NCBI GenBank assembly: GCA_028015205.1
Contig: CM051520.1
Span: 10,140,501 to 10,204,500 of the forward strand
DNA from: Mytilisepta virgata
Lineage: Eukaryota; Mollusca; Bivalvia; Mytilida; Mytilidae
Length of the DNA: 64,000 nucleotides
Reading direction: 5' to 3'
Shown: piece after piece, positions 47,639-59,600 of the stretch
How the letters are laid out: every line of letters starts with the position of its first letter
Position numbering within the stretch: the first letter of the stretch is position 1
The notes under the pieces: model-generated
Told to the model about the DNA's origin: nothing
Seen by the model: only the letters and a program-made list of their open reading frames with translations
The model's database searches: none
Translations under genes and position numbers: made by a program

Positions 47639-50600
47639 GTTTGTTTATGTTATCATTATTCAGAAACTCCTGGGATGATGCCTCTGCTGGTGGACCCTAG
47701 GTCCCCGAGGGTATTCGCCAACCCAGTCGTCAGACTTGTCTGACATGATTATTCATTGATTTTTTACAGAAATTACCAGTATTTAGCAAAATTCAAAAAT
47801 AATAGAAATACTAAGGGTTCATTCCTTGTATTGCACATGGTAGATCTCCTTAGCTGAAATTTGGCTTCCTATTTCGGTATTTTTGGTTGAGTACTTCCTG
47901 TTTAATATAAGTTTGGTATTTGGTCTTCCAAATGTTTCGGTTTTAATGCTGCTGATGAGAGGTAACTCCTTGAAATGCGTCATATACAGCATAGTATAAA
48001 TTAACTATATCTGATATAAGTATCTTTGGATTGTTATTTTGAAACTCCTGGGATGATGCCTCTGCTGGTGGACCCTAGGTCCCCGAGGGTATTCGCCAAC
48101 CCAGTCGTCAGACTTGTCTGACATGATTATTCATTGATTTTTTACAGAAATTACCAGTATTTAGCAAAATTCAAAAATAATAGAAATACTAAGGGTTCAT
48201 TCCTTGTATTGCACATGGTAGATCTCCTTAGCTGAAATTTGGCTTCCTATTTCGGTATTTTTGGTTGAGTACTTCCTGTTTAATATAAGTTTGGTATTTG
48301 GTCTTCCAAATGTTTCGGTTTTAATGCTGCTGATGAGAGGTAACTCCTTGAAATGCGTCGTATACAGCATAGTATAAATTAACTATATCTGATATAAGTA
48401 TCTTTGGATTGTTATTTTTATCATGAAAAAAAAAGTGATCAACATCTCCATGTATCCAAGAATTTTTCTAAAACTAATGCTAGGGCTGTATATGAATTTG
48501 ATTGAAGTAAAGCATCAATCAAACTGATGCTAGGGTTGTCTATACATTTGATTGATATGTAAGATGTTTAAGGTCTCAAACTGATGCTAGGGATATCTAT
48601 AAATTTGATTGATATGTAAGATGTTTAAGGTCTCAAACTGACTCTAGGGCTGTCTATAAATTGGATTGATGTGTTAGATGTTTAAGGTCTCAAACTGATG
48701 CTAGGGCTGTCTATAAATTGGATTGATTTGTAAGATGTTTAAGGCCTTACAATGACTAAATTTAAGATGAAGAACAACATTGAGAGGGCTTTTCCATTAG
48801 TTGCAGTATTTACACTTGTATAAATCCCTTTCCATTCACTGGAAATGTAAAGAACCCAACAATATTCAACATATATATGAACCATCAACCAAGATGGCCA
48901 CCACAGCCAAACTTAGTTTAACATAGGACCCTATGGGAAATTCATTTAAAAATCTTCTTGTCTGAGACTACTGAGCCAATTGGAACCAAATTTAGCAACA
49001 ATGGTCCTTAGAAGGTCCTCTTTCAGAATTGTGTAAAATGACTCAGAGGATCAACCAAGATGGCCGCCACAGCCGAACTTAGTTTAACATAGGACCCTAT
49101 GGGAAATTCATTTAAAAATCTTCTTGTCTGACACTACTTAGCCAGTTGGAACTGAATTTAGTAGTAATGGTCCTTAGATTGTCTTCTTTCAGAATTAAGT
49201 CCGATGACCTGAACGATCAACCAAGATGGCCACCTCAGCCGAACTTAGTTTAACATAGGACCCTTTATGAAACTTAATTGAAAATCTTGTATGAAACAAC
49301 TGGACCAATTGGAACCAGGCTTGGCACCAATGATCCTCAGATTGTCCTCAGAATCGGAGGATCAACCAAGATGGCCACCACAGCCGAATTTCGGGGAAAA
49401 TTCATTCTTGTCTGAAAACACTAAGCGAATTGGAACCAAACTTGACAGATATGGTTCATAGGTGGACCTCTTTCAGAATTGTGTCCAATGACTCAAAATG
49501 TCAACAAAGATGGCTGCCACAGCTGAACTTAGTTTAACGCAGGACACTATAGGAAAATTCATTAAATAATCTTCTTGTCTGAAACCACTGAGCAAATTGA
49601 TACAAGACTTGGCAGCAATGGTCCTTAGATTTCTCTCAGAATTGTGTCAGATGACCTAGATGGACTGTCAACCAAGATGGGCATTGCTGTTTCCTTTTTT
49701 TTTTAAACTACTGAGCCAATTGGAACCAAACTTAGCAGCAATGATCTTTAGATGGTCCTCTTTCAGAATTATAGCTGTTGACCTGGCCTGTCAATCAACA
49801 TGGCCACCAAAGCTGAACTTAGTTTAATATAGGACCCTATGGAAAAATTTAATTTGCAGATCATCATACCTTAAACTTGGCCATTGGGAACCAGACTAAT
49901 GGCAGCAATTGTCCTCTTTAAGAAATGTGTTTGATAACCTTGATGTCAACTAAGATGGCCACCACAGCGTAACTTTGTTTAACATTGTACCTGATGGGAA
50001 AACCAGCCAAGCTAACTGCTACACTTAAATTTTCAGTTCTGCTGAAGGTGGAAAAGTTAAATCCAAGTGAGCGATACAGAAGAGCCTGTAGTTTTAATTT
50101 GTAAAAATTCATTAGAATTTTTGAAAAATTTGCTAACATAAGTTTTGATGGAACAATGTTTCAGTGATGTTTATTGGGTAAAATTAATGTTATTTAAATT
50201 ATTTCTCTGTAAATGGAGTGTGAGTTAGTGCAAATAATATACGTGTATGTAGACAAATTTTATATAATTGATTTAAAATTATCTGACATCAACAGACTAG
50301 CAAGAATCAAAACTGAAGCAAAGAGAAGAAGAGAAGAAAGAGAAAAATTAGAAAAGGCCAAACAGAAAGAAAAAGAAAGAAGAGTAAATACCTTAATGGG
50401 TCAGTTCAGAGAATGGAATTCTCACCCAGACGGAAAAGTTGAACTTTCATTGGTATATAATTTCTGTTTTTCTTAAATTGAGAGATACAATATATATACA
50501 TTATAGATTGCCATTTGCTTTTTAGGCCAGGTGAGCTTATGCCATCACTTGGCGTACGTCGTCTTCGTAAACTATTTCAAGGATCATCTCCTCAAAAAAT

Positions 50601-53600
50601 ACTGGGCCAAATACTTCAAAACTTTAAGTGAATGTTTCTAGTTTATAAATTGTGCCCACAGTTTTGATCCATAATCAGTTGCTAAAGCCATTGCTAAAAA
50701 TAGAACATAAGGGTAAACTGCAGTTTTTGTCTTGGATCTCAAAAACTAAAGCATTTACAGCAAAACTGACATGGGGTAAAATGTTCATCAGGTCAAGATC
50801 TACCGAACTTATTTTAACATAGGGCCCTACGGGAAAATTCATTGAAAAATTTTCTTGTCTGAAATAACTTGACCAATTGGAATGGCAGCAATGGTCCTTA
50901 GGAGATCCTCTTTCAGAAATGTGTCTGATTTTGTGGACTGTGAACCAAGATGGTCGGCACAGCCGAACTTAGTTTAACATAGGACCCTATGGGAAATTCA
51001 CTCAAAAATCTTCTTGTCTGAAACCACTAAGCCATTAGAACTAGACTTGGTAGCAATGGCCCTTAGATGGTCCTCTTTCAGAATTTCGTCCGATGACACG
51101 GACTGTCAACCAAGGTGGCCGCCACAGCCATAGTTTAACATAAGGCCCATGGGAAAATTGATTTAAATATCTTCTTGTCTGAAACCACTTAGCCAGTTGG
51201 AACAAAAGTTAGCAGTTAATGGTCCTTAGATAGTTCTCTTTTAGAAATGTTTCCATTGACGTGAACAGTCAACTAAGATGACTGCCATAGTTGAATTTAG
51301 TTTAACATAGAACCCTATAGAAAAATCAGCTAAATTGACTGGAACACTTAAATTTTTAGTCCTGCTCAAGGTGAAAAGTTAAATCCAGGTGAGCGATACA
51401 GGCTGTTGTTAGTCTCTTGTTTTATGAGTTATTGGTGTCATGCACAACAGTATGCAATGAAAATTTCAGTTTATTGATTAGGTTTTGTATTGAGTGTAAC
51501 GTGTGATACTGAAAATTATCAACAAGAAAAAGCATCATACAATGTTACAAAACCACAATAAAACAATTTTTCCTGTCGATTGAAATCAATAAGATTAAGA
51601 GCATTATGAAAACATGCTTAATGTCTGAAACATTTATACATATTCCACTCTTACCAGCGACTGTTGCTAGGTGCCATCTTGAACTTGTTCTGGGATGTGA
51701 TATTTTTCTCCATGTTCATGGCTGAATTATTTTCTGTTAATTTTTTTTTTTTGCAGAAATGTTTCTTTTACTGTAAGCCTGGAAATTTTCTCATCTTTTT
51801 TTCCACGATTTTGCAAATAAGTTCAATGAAATAATTACATTATTCAGATTCGGTGGACAATGAAAATATATTTAAATACTTATTTTTGGTGGTTTATTTT
51901 CATGTTTAGCTTACCTGGCCTGTAGGACATGTGAGCTAATGTCATCACTTTGTGACCCTCTTCCATCGTCTGTCGTCGTCCATAAACTTTTCACATTTTG
52001 ATCCCTTCTTTGAAACTACTAGACGGTTGACTTTTGGTTGAGATTCATCTCATCAACCAACAGCTATGGCTATTCAAAATTTCATTGAAACCATATGGGA
52101 AAGGACTCTATTGTCATTTGCTCAGGAACTTATGGGCAGATTGTAACCAAAAGTTGAGGAAACTCATATGGAAGGACAGTTGCAAATGATCCACCTTTTG
52201 TTAAGTCGAAAGTCAAATATCAAGGTTACTTTGACATTTTGGATTTCTTCAACAGCTTGTGGCTCCATAAATAGCTTACATTTTCAAATGGCCTAATAAA
52301 AGCCAGGTGAGCAATTTTCCTCCAAAAGGGAGGCACAATCCATTATCTACCCTTGGTAATATGATTAAGGGGAGATAACTGACTGATGATTGCCATAAAA
52401 ATAGTTAATATTGTATTGATTAGTTAACACACCAAAATGCTATAATTTTAGGGTATTTTGTTTTTTCAATATTGAATGTCATCAGTTTCATTCCAGGTCC
52501 AAAATGCATTAAGATCATTTGCAGAGATAGCCGAGACAACATTTCCAGAGGAACTCAGAGATTCCGCTAAACTTAGTCGAAGTTTGGAGGCGACAGATGA
52601 AAGTGGAAAATGTCTCACTGTAAAAGATTTCGCTGCAGTACGTTCAAAATTAAATAAGTTCAGAATTTTATTTTGGTTATTTTCTCTAACAGTGCTAAAG
52701 AATTTGTAATAACATAATAGAAAAAAAATTTGTAAATATCTCAACATAAACCGTGAAATTTTATCTTTTATTAGTGTTTTAGTTAGAAATTTTCTACAAA
52801 ATTCATTGATTTTTAAATGTAGCACACCAAATAGGTGAAAAACTCAATTATGTCCACTATTCTGTAATTCCATATCACAGAAATGTCAAGTATATGAATA
52901 TAAAAAAAGTCTAATGAGAAATAAATAAAACAACAGATGCTGCTGCTGAATTATGTTTCTCCAATTAAACTGGAATGGGGGAGGCAACAAGTTAATTTGA
53001 TGTGTATCATAATATATAATTTGTGTTCAAACACAAAATGGCATGCTTTGTGTTTCACTGCAAATGATGATTATCAGTTCAAATATATTTTAAAAAGTAA
53101 TGAATTTTTGTGTCATCCACTGTCTTATCAAGTAACGTAGTATCAGACAGTATCATGTGATCATCTTGGTGGTATTTATGTTTGCCTTAATCTGAAAAAA
53201 TTACTGTCATATTATGCAATACATAAAAACAACCCTTCTGCTTTGATTTATAATCAGTTCAATATAATGCTCAGTTGATTTAATTCACAAACTATAATAA
53301 AACAAAACAATAAATTAACGATTATTGTTATTTTATTTTGCAGTACCTCTGTATGTTTGTGGAAGACTTAGGCAGAGATTTATTTGACGAGTTTATGAAG
53401 CATTTGAGAACATGTGCGATATCATACAGGGCTGCAACTGAAAGAGAAAACAGGAGGATAGCACTTACAAATCTCTTTATATCATGTGATCATAGTGGTG
53501 TAAGTTACAAAGATAGATCAGATAGTCATAGTACATGCATAAATGATTTGAGTTAAACTTATTGTAACTGATTTTTATACGACTGCAAATATTTGCGGTC

Positions 53601-56600
53601 ATATTATCGTATGATCCTGTGGGCAGCATCATACATTGGCATCAATGTCCATAGACAGTTAGGTTTTCTTTTGTTCTAGAGAACATATCCTTATGGTATT
53701 TTACCGTAATGGTTCCCCATCATAAATACAGGTTGGGATTGATTTTGGGAAATCTGGCCCCGTCCATTTTTTTTCTAGCGGTCATTAAGGCTTTTTGATA
53801 ATTTTAGTGTAAATTTTTCAATATTTGTCAGATTTTTATGATTATTTGTTAATAATGTTCCTTAATAAAACTTGAAAATCTTGCATTTATAAGTCAATTT
53901 TTCACTATTTCATACCGTTCAAGAGACAAAAGGAACACACCTTAATTTTGAAACTTTTTTTTATTTCTTATCCAATTTTGAAGATTTTTGCTCACCTGAC
54001 CCGAAGGGTCAAGCTTTTCTCATCACTTGGCGTCCGGCGTCCGTCGTCCGTCGTCGTCCGTTAACTTTTACAAAAATCTTCTCCTCTGAAACTACTTTGC
54101 CAAATTGAACCAAACTTGGCCACAAGCATCATTAGGGTATCTAGTTTAAAAATTGTGTCCGATGACCCCGCCTGCCAACCAACATGGCCGACATGGCTAA
54201 AAATAGAACATAGGGGTAAACTGCAGTTTTTGTCTTATATCTCAAAAACTAAAGCAATTAGGGCAAAACTGACATGGGGTAAAAATGTTCATCAGGTCAA
54301 GATCTACCTGTCATGAAATTTTCAGACGAATCGGTCAACCCTTTTTTGGGTTGTTGCCCCTGAATTGTTAATTTTTAGGAAATTTTGCAGTTTTAGGTTA
54401 TTATCTTGAATATTATTATAGATAAAGAAGACAAATTGTAAACAGCAAAAATGTTCAACAAAGTAAGATCTACAAATAAGTCAACATGACCAAAATCATT
54501 GATTGACCCCTTATAGGAGTTTTTTCCCTTTAAAGACGGCATCCAGCGTAAACTTTCCTTTAAAGGTCTTTTCCTCTCAAACCACTGGGCCAATTGAGAC
54601 CAAACTTTGGTGGAATGGTGCTTGGGTGGCCCCCTTCCAAAATTATGTCTGGCATTCCCGACTTCCAACTGAGATGGCTGCTGTTACTAAAAAAATAGAA
54701 AAAAGGAGGGGGGGTGACTTTCAAAAATCTTATATGAAACTACATGTCCAGTTGGAACCAAAGTTGGCAGTAATAGTTCTTAGGATGTTCTCTTTCAGAA
54801 CTATGTCCAATGACCCGGACTGTTAAACAAGATGGCCGTCACAGCCGAACTTAGTTTAACATAGGGCCTTATGGGAAAATTCATTGAAAATCTTCTTGTC
54901 TTAAACCACTTGACCAATTAGAACCAGACTTGGCAGCAATGGTCCTTAGATGGTCCTCTTACAGAGGTGTGTCTGATGACCCGAACTGTCAACCAAGATG
55001 GCCGCTACAACGGAACTTAGTTTAACATAGGGCCCAATAGGAAAATTCATTGAAAAATCTTCTTGTCTGAAACCACTTGACATATTGGAGCCAGACTTGG
55101 CGGCATTGGTCCTTAGTAGGTCCTTTTTCAGAAATGTGTCTGATTTCGTGGACTGTGAACCAAGATGGCCGCCACAGTAGAACTTAGTTTAACATAGGAC
55201 CCTATGGTAAATTCACTTAAAAATCTTTTCGTCTGAAACCACTAAGCCAATTAGAATTAGACTTGGCAGCAATGGTCCTTATATGGTCCTCTTTCAGAAT
55301 TTTGTGCGATGACCCAGACTGTCAACCAAGATGGCCACCACACCCGAACTTGGTTTAACATAGGGCCCTATGGAAAAATTCATTGAAAAATCTTCTTGTC
55401 TGAAACTACTTGACATATTGGAGCCAGACTTGGCAGCATTGGTCCTTAGGAGGTTCTCTTTCAGAAATATGTCCGATCACCCGAATTGTCAACCAAGATG
55501 GCTGCCACATCGAACTTTGTTAAATATTGGACCCTATAGGAAAATTCATTTAAAAATCTTCTTGTCTGAAACCGCTTAGCCAGTTGGAACAAGACTTAGC
55601 AGAAATGGTCCTTAGATGGTTCTCTTTTAGAAATGTATCCATTGACCTCGACTAAACCAAGATGACTGCCACAGCTGAAATTAGTTTAACATAGAATCCT
55701 GTAGAAAAACAGCCAAATTGACTGCAACACTTAAATTTTTAGGTCTGCTCAAGGTGAAAAGTTAAATCCAGGTGAGCGATACAGGCTCTTGAGAGCCTCT
55801 AGTTTTTTAAATGGTTCTTCATAAGAAATACAATAAAATTTACTCACAGCATATTTGTGTTAGTTTTGTTGTTGCAGAGATAAAAGGGATTAAAGGGGCC
55901 AAATTTAGCCATTTTGCAGGACGCCTGATTTAAAGTTTTCCAGTAAAATTTGCACAGATTTCTTCTATCTTTTACAGTTTTTAAGGGGTTAAAAGGGCCA
56001 AAAATTCAATGTTTCTTGATATGTAATTTTTTCAAATTTTCATGAGAATATTTCTTTTAATTCACATTGGTGAATGCATCATTAGTATGTCAACAATTTT
56101 TTTCTATCTTTTATTGTTTCTGAGATACAAGGGGTCAAAGTTAGCAATTTTGGAGGAAAAATAAAATTTGTTTTTCATCCAATTTCAGTGGAGATTTTTT
56201 CTTTTAATTCATCTTGATGAGTACTTTCAGTAGTATGTCAACATATTTTTAATTTCTTTTACAGTTCTTCAGATTCAGGGGGCTAGTGGTGCCAAAAAAG
56301 CATGTTCTGGTCGTTACATCATGCTGCACTTTGGGAAGCCCTTTATTTAAGTTGAAGACAAAAATTAATTTTTATGTAAAGAAATTGCTGCTTTAAGTAA
56401 AGAAAATTATTTTTTTATTTCATCAATGAATAATTTGTATACAAATACATTAAAATTCTGTTAATTTCAGGTTGGATTGCTAGACAGACATAGAATTCTC
56501 AGTTTGTTTGAAAATTTCTGGGATTCTGTGAAGGATGAAATCAAGCAGCATATAAGAAATCCCAGGAAATGTAAGTACCAGAAGGAACCTTTTACAAATC

Positions 56601-59600
56601 AGGATAATCCCAAAAACTCTCCCCTCCCCTTGCACAATTCCTGTATATAGATGATTTTGAATTGAAAGAAATCATTATAATTTTGTTTTATTTTATATTT
56701 ATTTATTTACTTTTTATTCATCTGAAAGAACAAAATCTTTCATTTCAGTAGTTTTGGAATATGAATCCTTTTAAAGAGAAATCATATAAATATTACTTGT
56801 GTAATTGTTTTATACAATTTATTATTAGACATTAGGAATAAGTTTTCTAGCACTTAACATAAATATTTGAAATCTAAAACTTTACAGCAAGGTAAATATA
56901 CCTCATATTTCTATTGGATCTCTTAATTTTAAAAAGAACTGATTAAGATTGTACAATCCATATATTTTATTGAATCAGTGAAAGCTTTTTCAGCTTGAAA
57001 CAATCCATATATTCTATGGTACGTTTTCTATACATCATAACATCAAATATATTATTTTACTTATTTTTACTATATAGTTTTACTATCTACCTTGCCATTT
57101 ATGTATTTTCTATGAAGTATGTTTACTGATTGGCACCCACGTCAAATAATTTTTTGTTTTTGTTTACATTTTATGTACGGACTCGGTCTTGCTCTGGGTT
57201 TCAAAGAGTCAACACCTTTTTATTTTTATTTTTTAATATGCTCGTGATCAAGACCATTTGGTCGAAACGTTGGGTATTTTTAACTTTTTAGTTTGTTGTT
57301 GTTTTTTTTTTTTTTACGATTTTATATTTGGTTTTGCTCGACTTGTGTATTTCTTACATTTTAGTCGTTCTATGCCCCTTTTGACAGCTCACCATTTCCA
57401 TTTATTTTTCTTGATATCTCTTTTATTGAATGTTTTTCATTTGGTATTTTAAGGGCCTGTTGTTGAAGTTGATGAAGCTGTTGATAATTTGTCTGATGAT
57501 GAAGATGAATCCTCATCACAGAACACAGAAGATGGTACTTCACAGGAATCAGGAAATACTGCTTCACAGAAACCATCAGATACATCTGTAACAAAGACAA
57601 TATCAGAGGAAGTCACAACTTCGGAGGAAGGTTTGAAACAAATTATGACTTTGACTTTTTTGGGGGGGTTCACACAAAAATTAGCACAGTGGTAAAAGTT
57701 ACATATATAAAATGGTGTGGTGGATTATGATGGACGTGGCACTGTATGGTTATTTTGGTGTGAAGACAGAATTTGCAAAATAAACTCAAAATTTTGAAGG
57801 TTTAAATTTCAGCACATCACTTTAATGTAATAGAAAAGCTTTCACTGACTGTCTGATCATTCACATGCATGAATTTTTATTGCATGATCTCATTTACATT
57901 TTGTTTCTGTTAGTTTTTTGTTTATTTAATGTTTTCATGTAATTATTTAATGGGAAATATTTGTCAGATATCTCCCTTAATCAGAGGTACCCAAGGGAGA
58001 TAATTTCAATTTTACCCCTTTGGTCCTTAGTGCTACAGGGGTGTAATTCTATTTTCTCTTTGGTGCAATTTGATTTAGGGAGATAAATAATTAATATTTT
58101 TCATTGTTTATTTTTATTTGCTTATTAATGCAATATCAGCAAAAACAGAGGAACAAAAACCAACACCAGAAGAACAAACAATAGAAATGCCTCCTAACCA
58201 AGAAGAAAAATCTAAAAGCCCTCCACCAGCTACAGAACAGGAAAAGGCTGATGAGGTGAAAGTGACTGAAGACATTAAAGAAAAAGAAGTTAAGTCTGAA
58301 TCTAAACCAGAAGAAACAAAGTCAGCTGAGGCAGAACCTACAAAATCTGAAGAAATTAAACCAACAGATGATTCAAAACCATCTGAAGTCAAGGAACAAG
58401 TAGAAACTCAAAAGGTTGAGACTAAAGAAGAACAAATGGCAGAAAAACCGGAGACAGAGACTTCAAAGGATGAAGAACAAAAATCAGAGGCTCCAAAGGA
58501 AGAGGAACAGAAATCAGAGGCTCCAAAGGAAGAAGTACAGAAATCTGAGGCTCCAAATGAAGGAGAACAGAAATCTGAGGCTCCAAAGGAAGAAGAAGTA
58601 CAGAAATCTGAGGCTTCAAAAGAGGAGACAAAAACTGAAAAAACCGGGCAAGTTGAAGAAAAAGAGGGAGAGAATGTAAGTGCAGATGAAAAGGTAGAGG
58701 TAAAATCAGATGAGGCAAATGTTGAGGTCAGTACAGAGAAGGAAACAGAGGTAAAAACAGACAAAGAAACTGAGGAAAATAAAACAGATAAAGGAACTGA
58801 AGCAAATGGTGAGATGGAAGTTGACAAATCACAGGATATTAAATCTCAAGGTAAAAACAGATCATCTACATTATACTGCTCACCAAGAAATATATGTTAT
58901 TATGTATACTGTAACAGTGAACTGTTCGTGTAAATATTCTAAAATCTGTAAAGACAGATAAGGTAAAAAATTGAAGTGGAAAATGACATAACAGAAACTA
59001 TGCTATGCACTTAACATTTGCTAAAAGGGGTAACCAGATACACATTAAACATATAAAAACATGCACAAGGATTGTGGTGTGGAAGGAATGGAATTGCATG
59101 CTTAAGTTATGTTTTAGTTTTTGAGGTTTCCTTTCAAAAACCCTTTTGCATGGTATTGAAATGCATGAACATTTTTGTTCGCCTTAATTTCATTTTCTGT
59201 TTAAATATGCTTTTTTTTTAATGAAGATGAAAATTATGATTATAAGAAGTTTTATTAAGTGTGACATTTTGATCATTTATGACAAAGAATAATAGAAGAA
59301 AGTGTTGCATTGACAGAATTAGAATAACTTAATTGTGATTTTTTAAGTTATATATGTGCATTATACAATATACCCTCTCTCTGGTAAGATCTGGAAAACA
59401 CCACTGTATACTAATCTATTTATAGGAGACAAAGTGAAAGTACATGCAGAACTGATATAGAATTGTCAGTATGTTTTCATATAAAATTTTTCCCTTTTTT
59501 CTTGCCTGGAAATATGCAAAATTTCAGTTGCCAAATTTTATTTTTATATGTGTAGATATAGTTTCTATTTTTCAATTTAACCATTGAAAAATTCTGTTGA

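Larger units (their letters stand above)
47650..48424 (+). mobile_element. Dimeric retrozyme-like element with two hammerhead ribozymes, with target duplications
   Basis: Two head-to-tail 378-bp units (47663-48040 and 48041-48418); on reading them through I noticed a single substitution between them, A47982 versus G48360. The pair is flanked by TTATCAT at 47650-47656 and 48418-48424. Each unit carries a complete hammerhead fold. There is no ORF of note. Metazoan retrozymes are described as tandem non-coding units with type I hammerheads whose RNA circularises; this matches in unit size, tandem state and target duplication. It lies 11 bp after the exon-1 donor of the EFCAB5-like gene, in the sense orientation. 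Confidence 0.8.

Noticed and set aside
47972..47986. Hammerhead cleavage after the GTC at 47979-47981
   Set aside because: Placing the cut after GTC leaves ATATA unpaired next to the core. Placing it after A47986 lets CAGCAT pair fully with ATGCTG and gives a proper stem III, so I prefer that reading.
48467..48760. Further hammerheads in the ctgatgctaggg array
   Set aside because: CTGATGC lacks the final A of the core and no GAAA follows at the right distance; it is an ordinary 57-bp repeat.
58408..58827. Minus-strand Ser/Phe-rich 139-residue ORF
   Set aside because: It is the antisense shadow of the acidic repeat exon 7, produced by its GAA/AAA/TCT codon bias.
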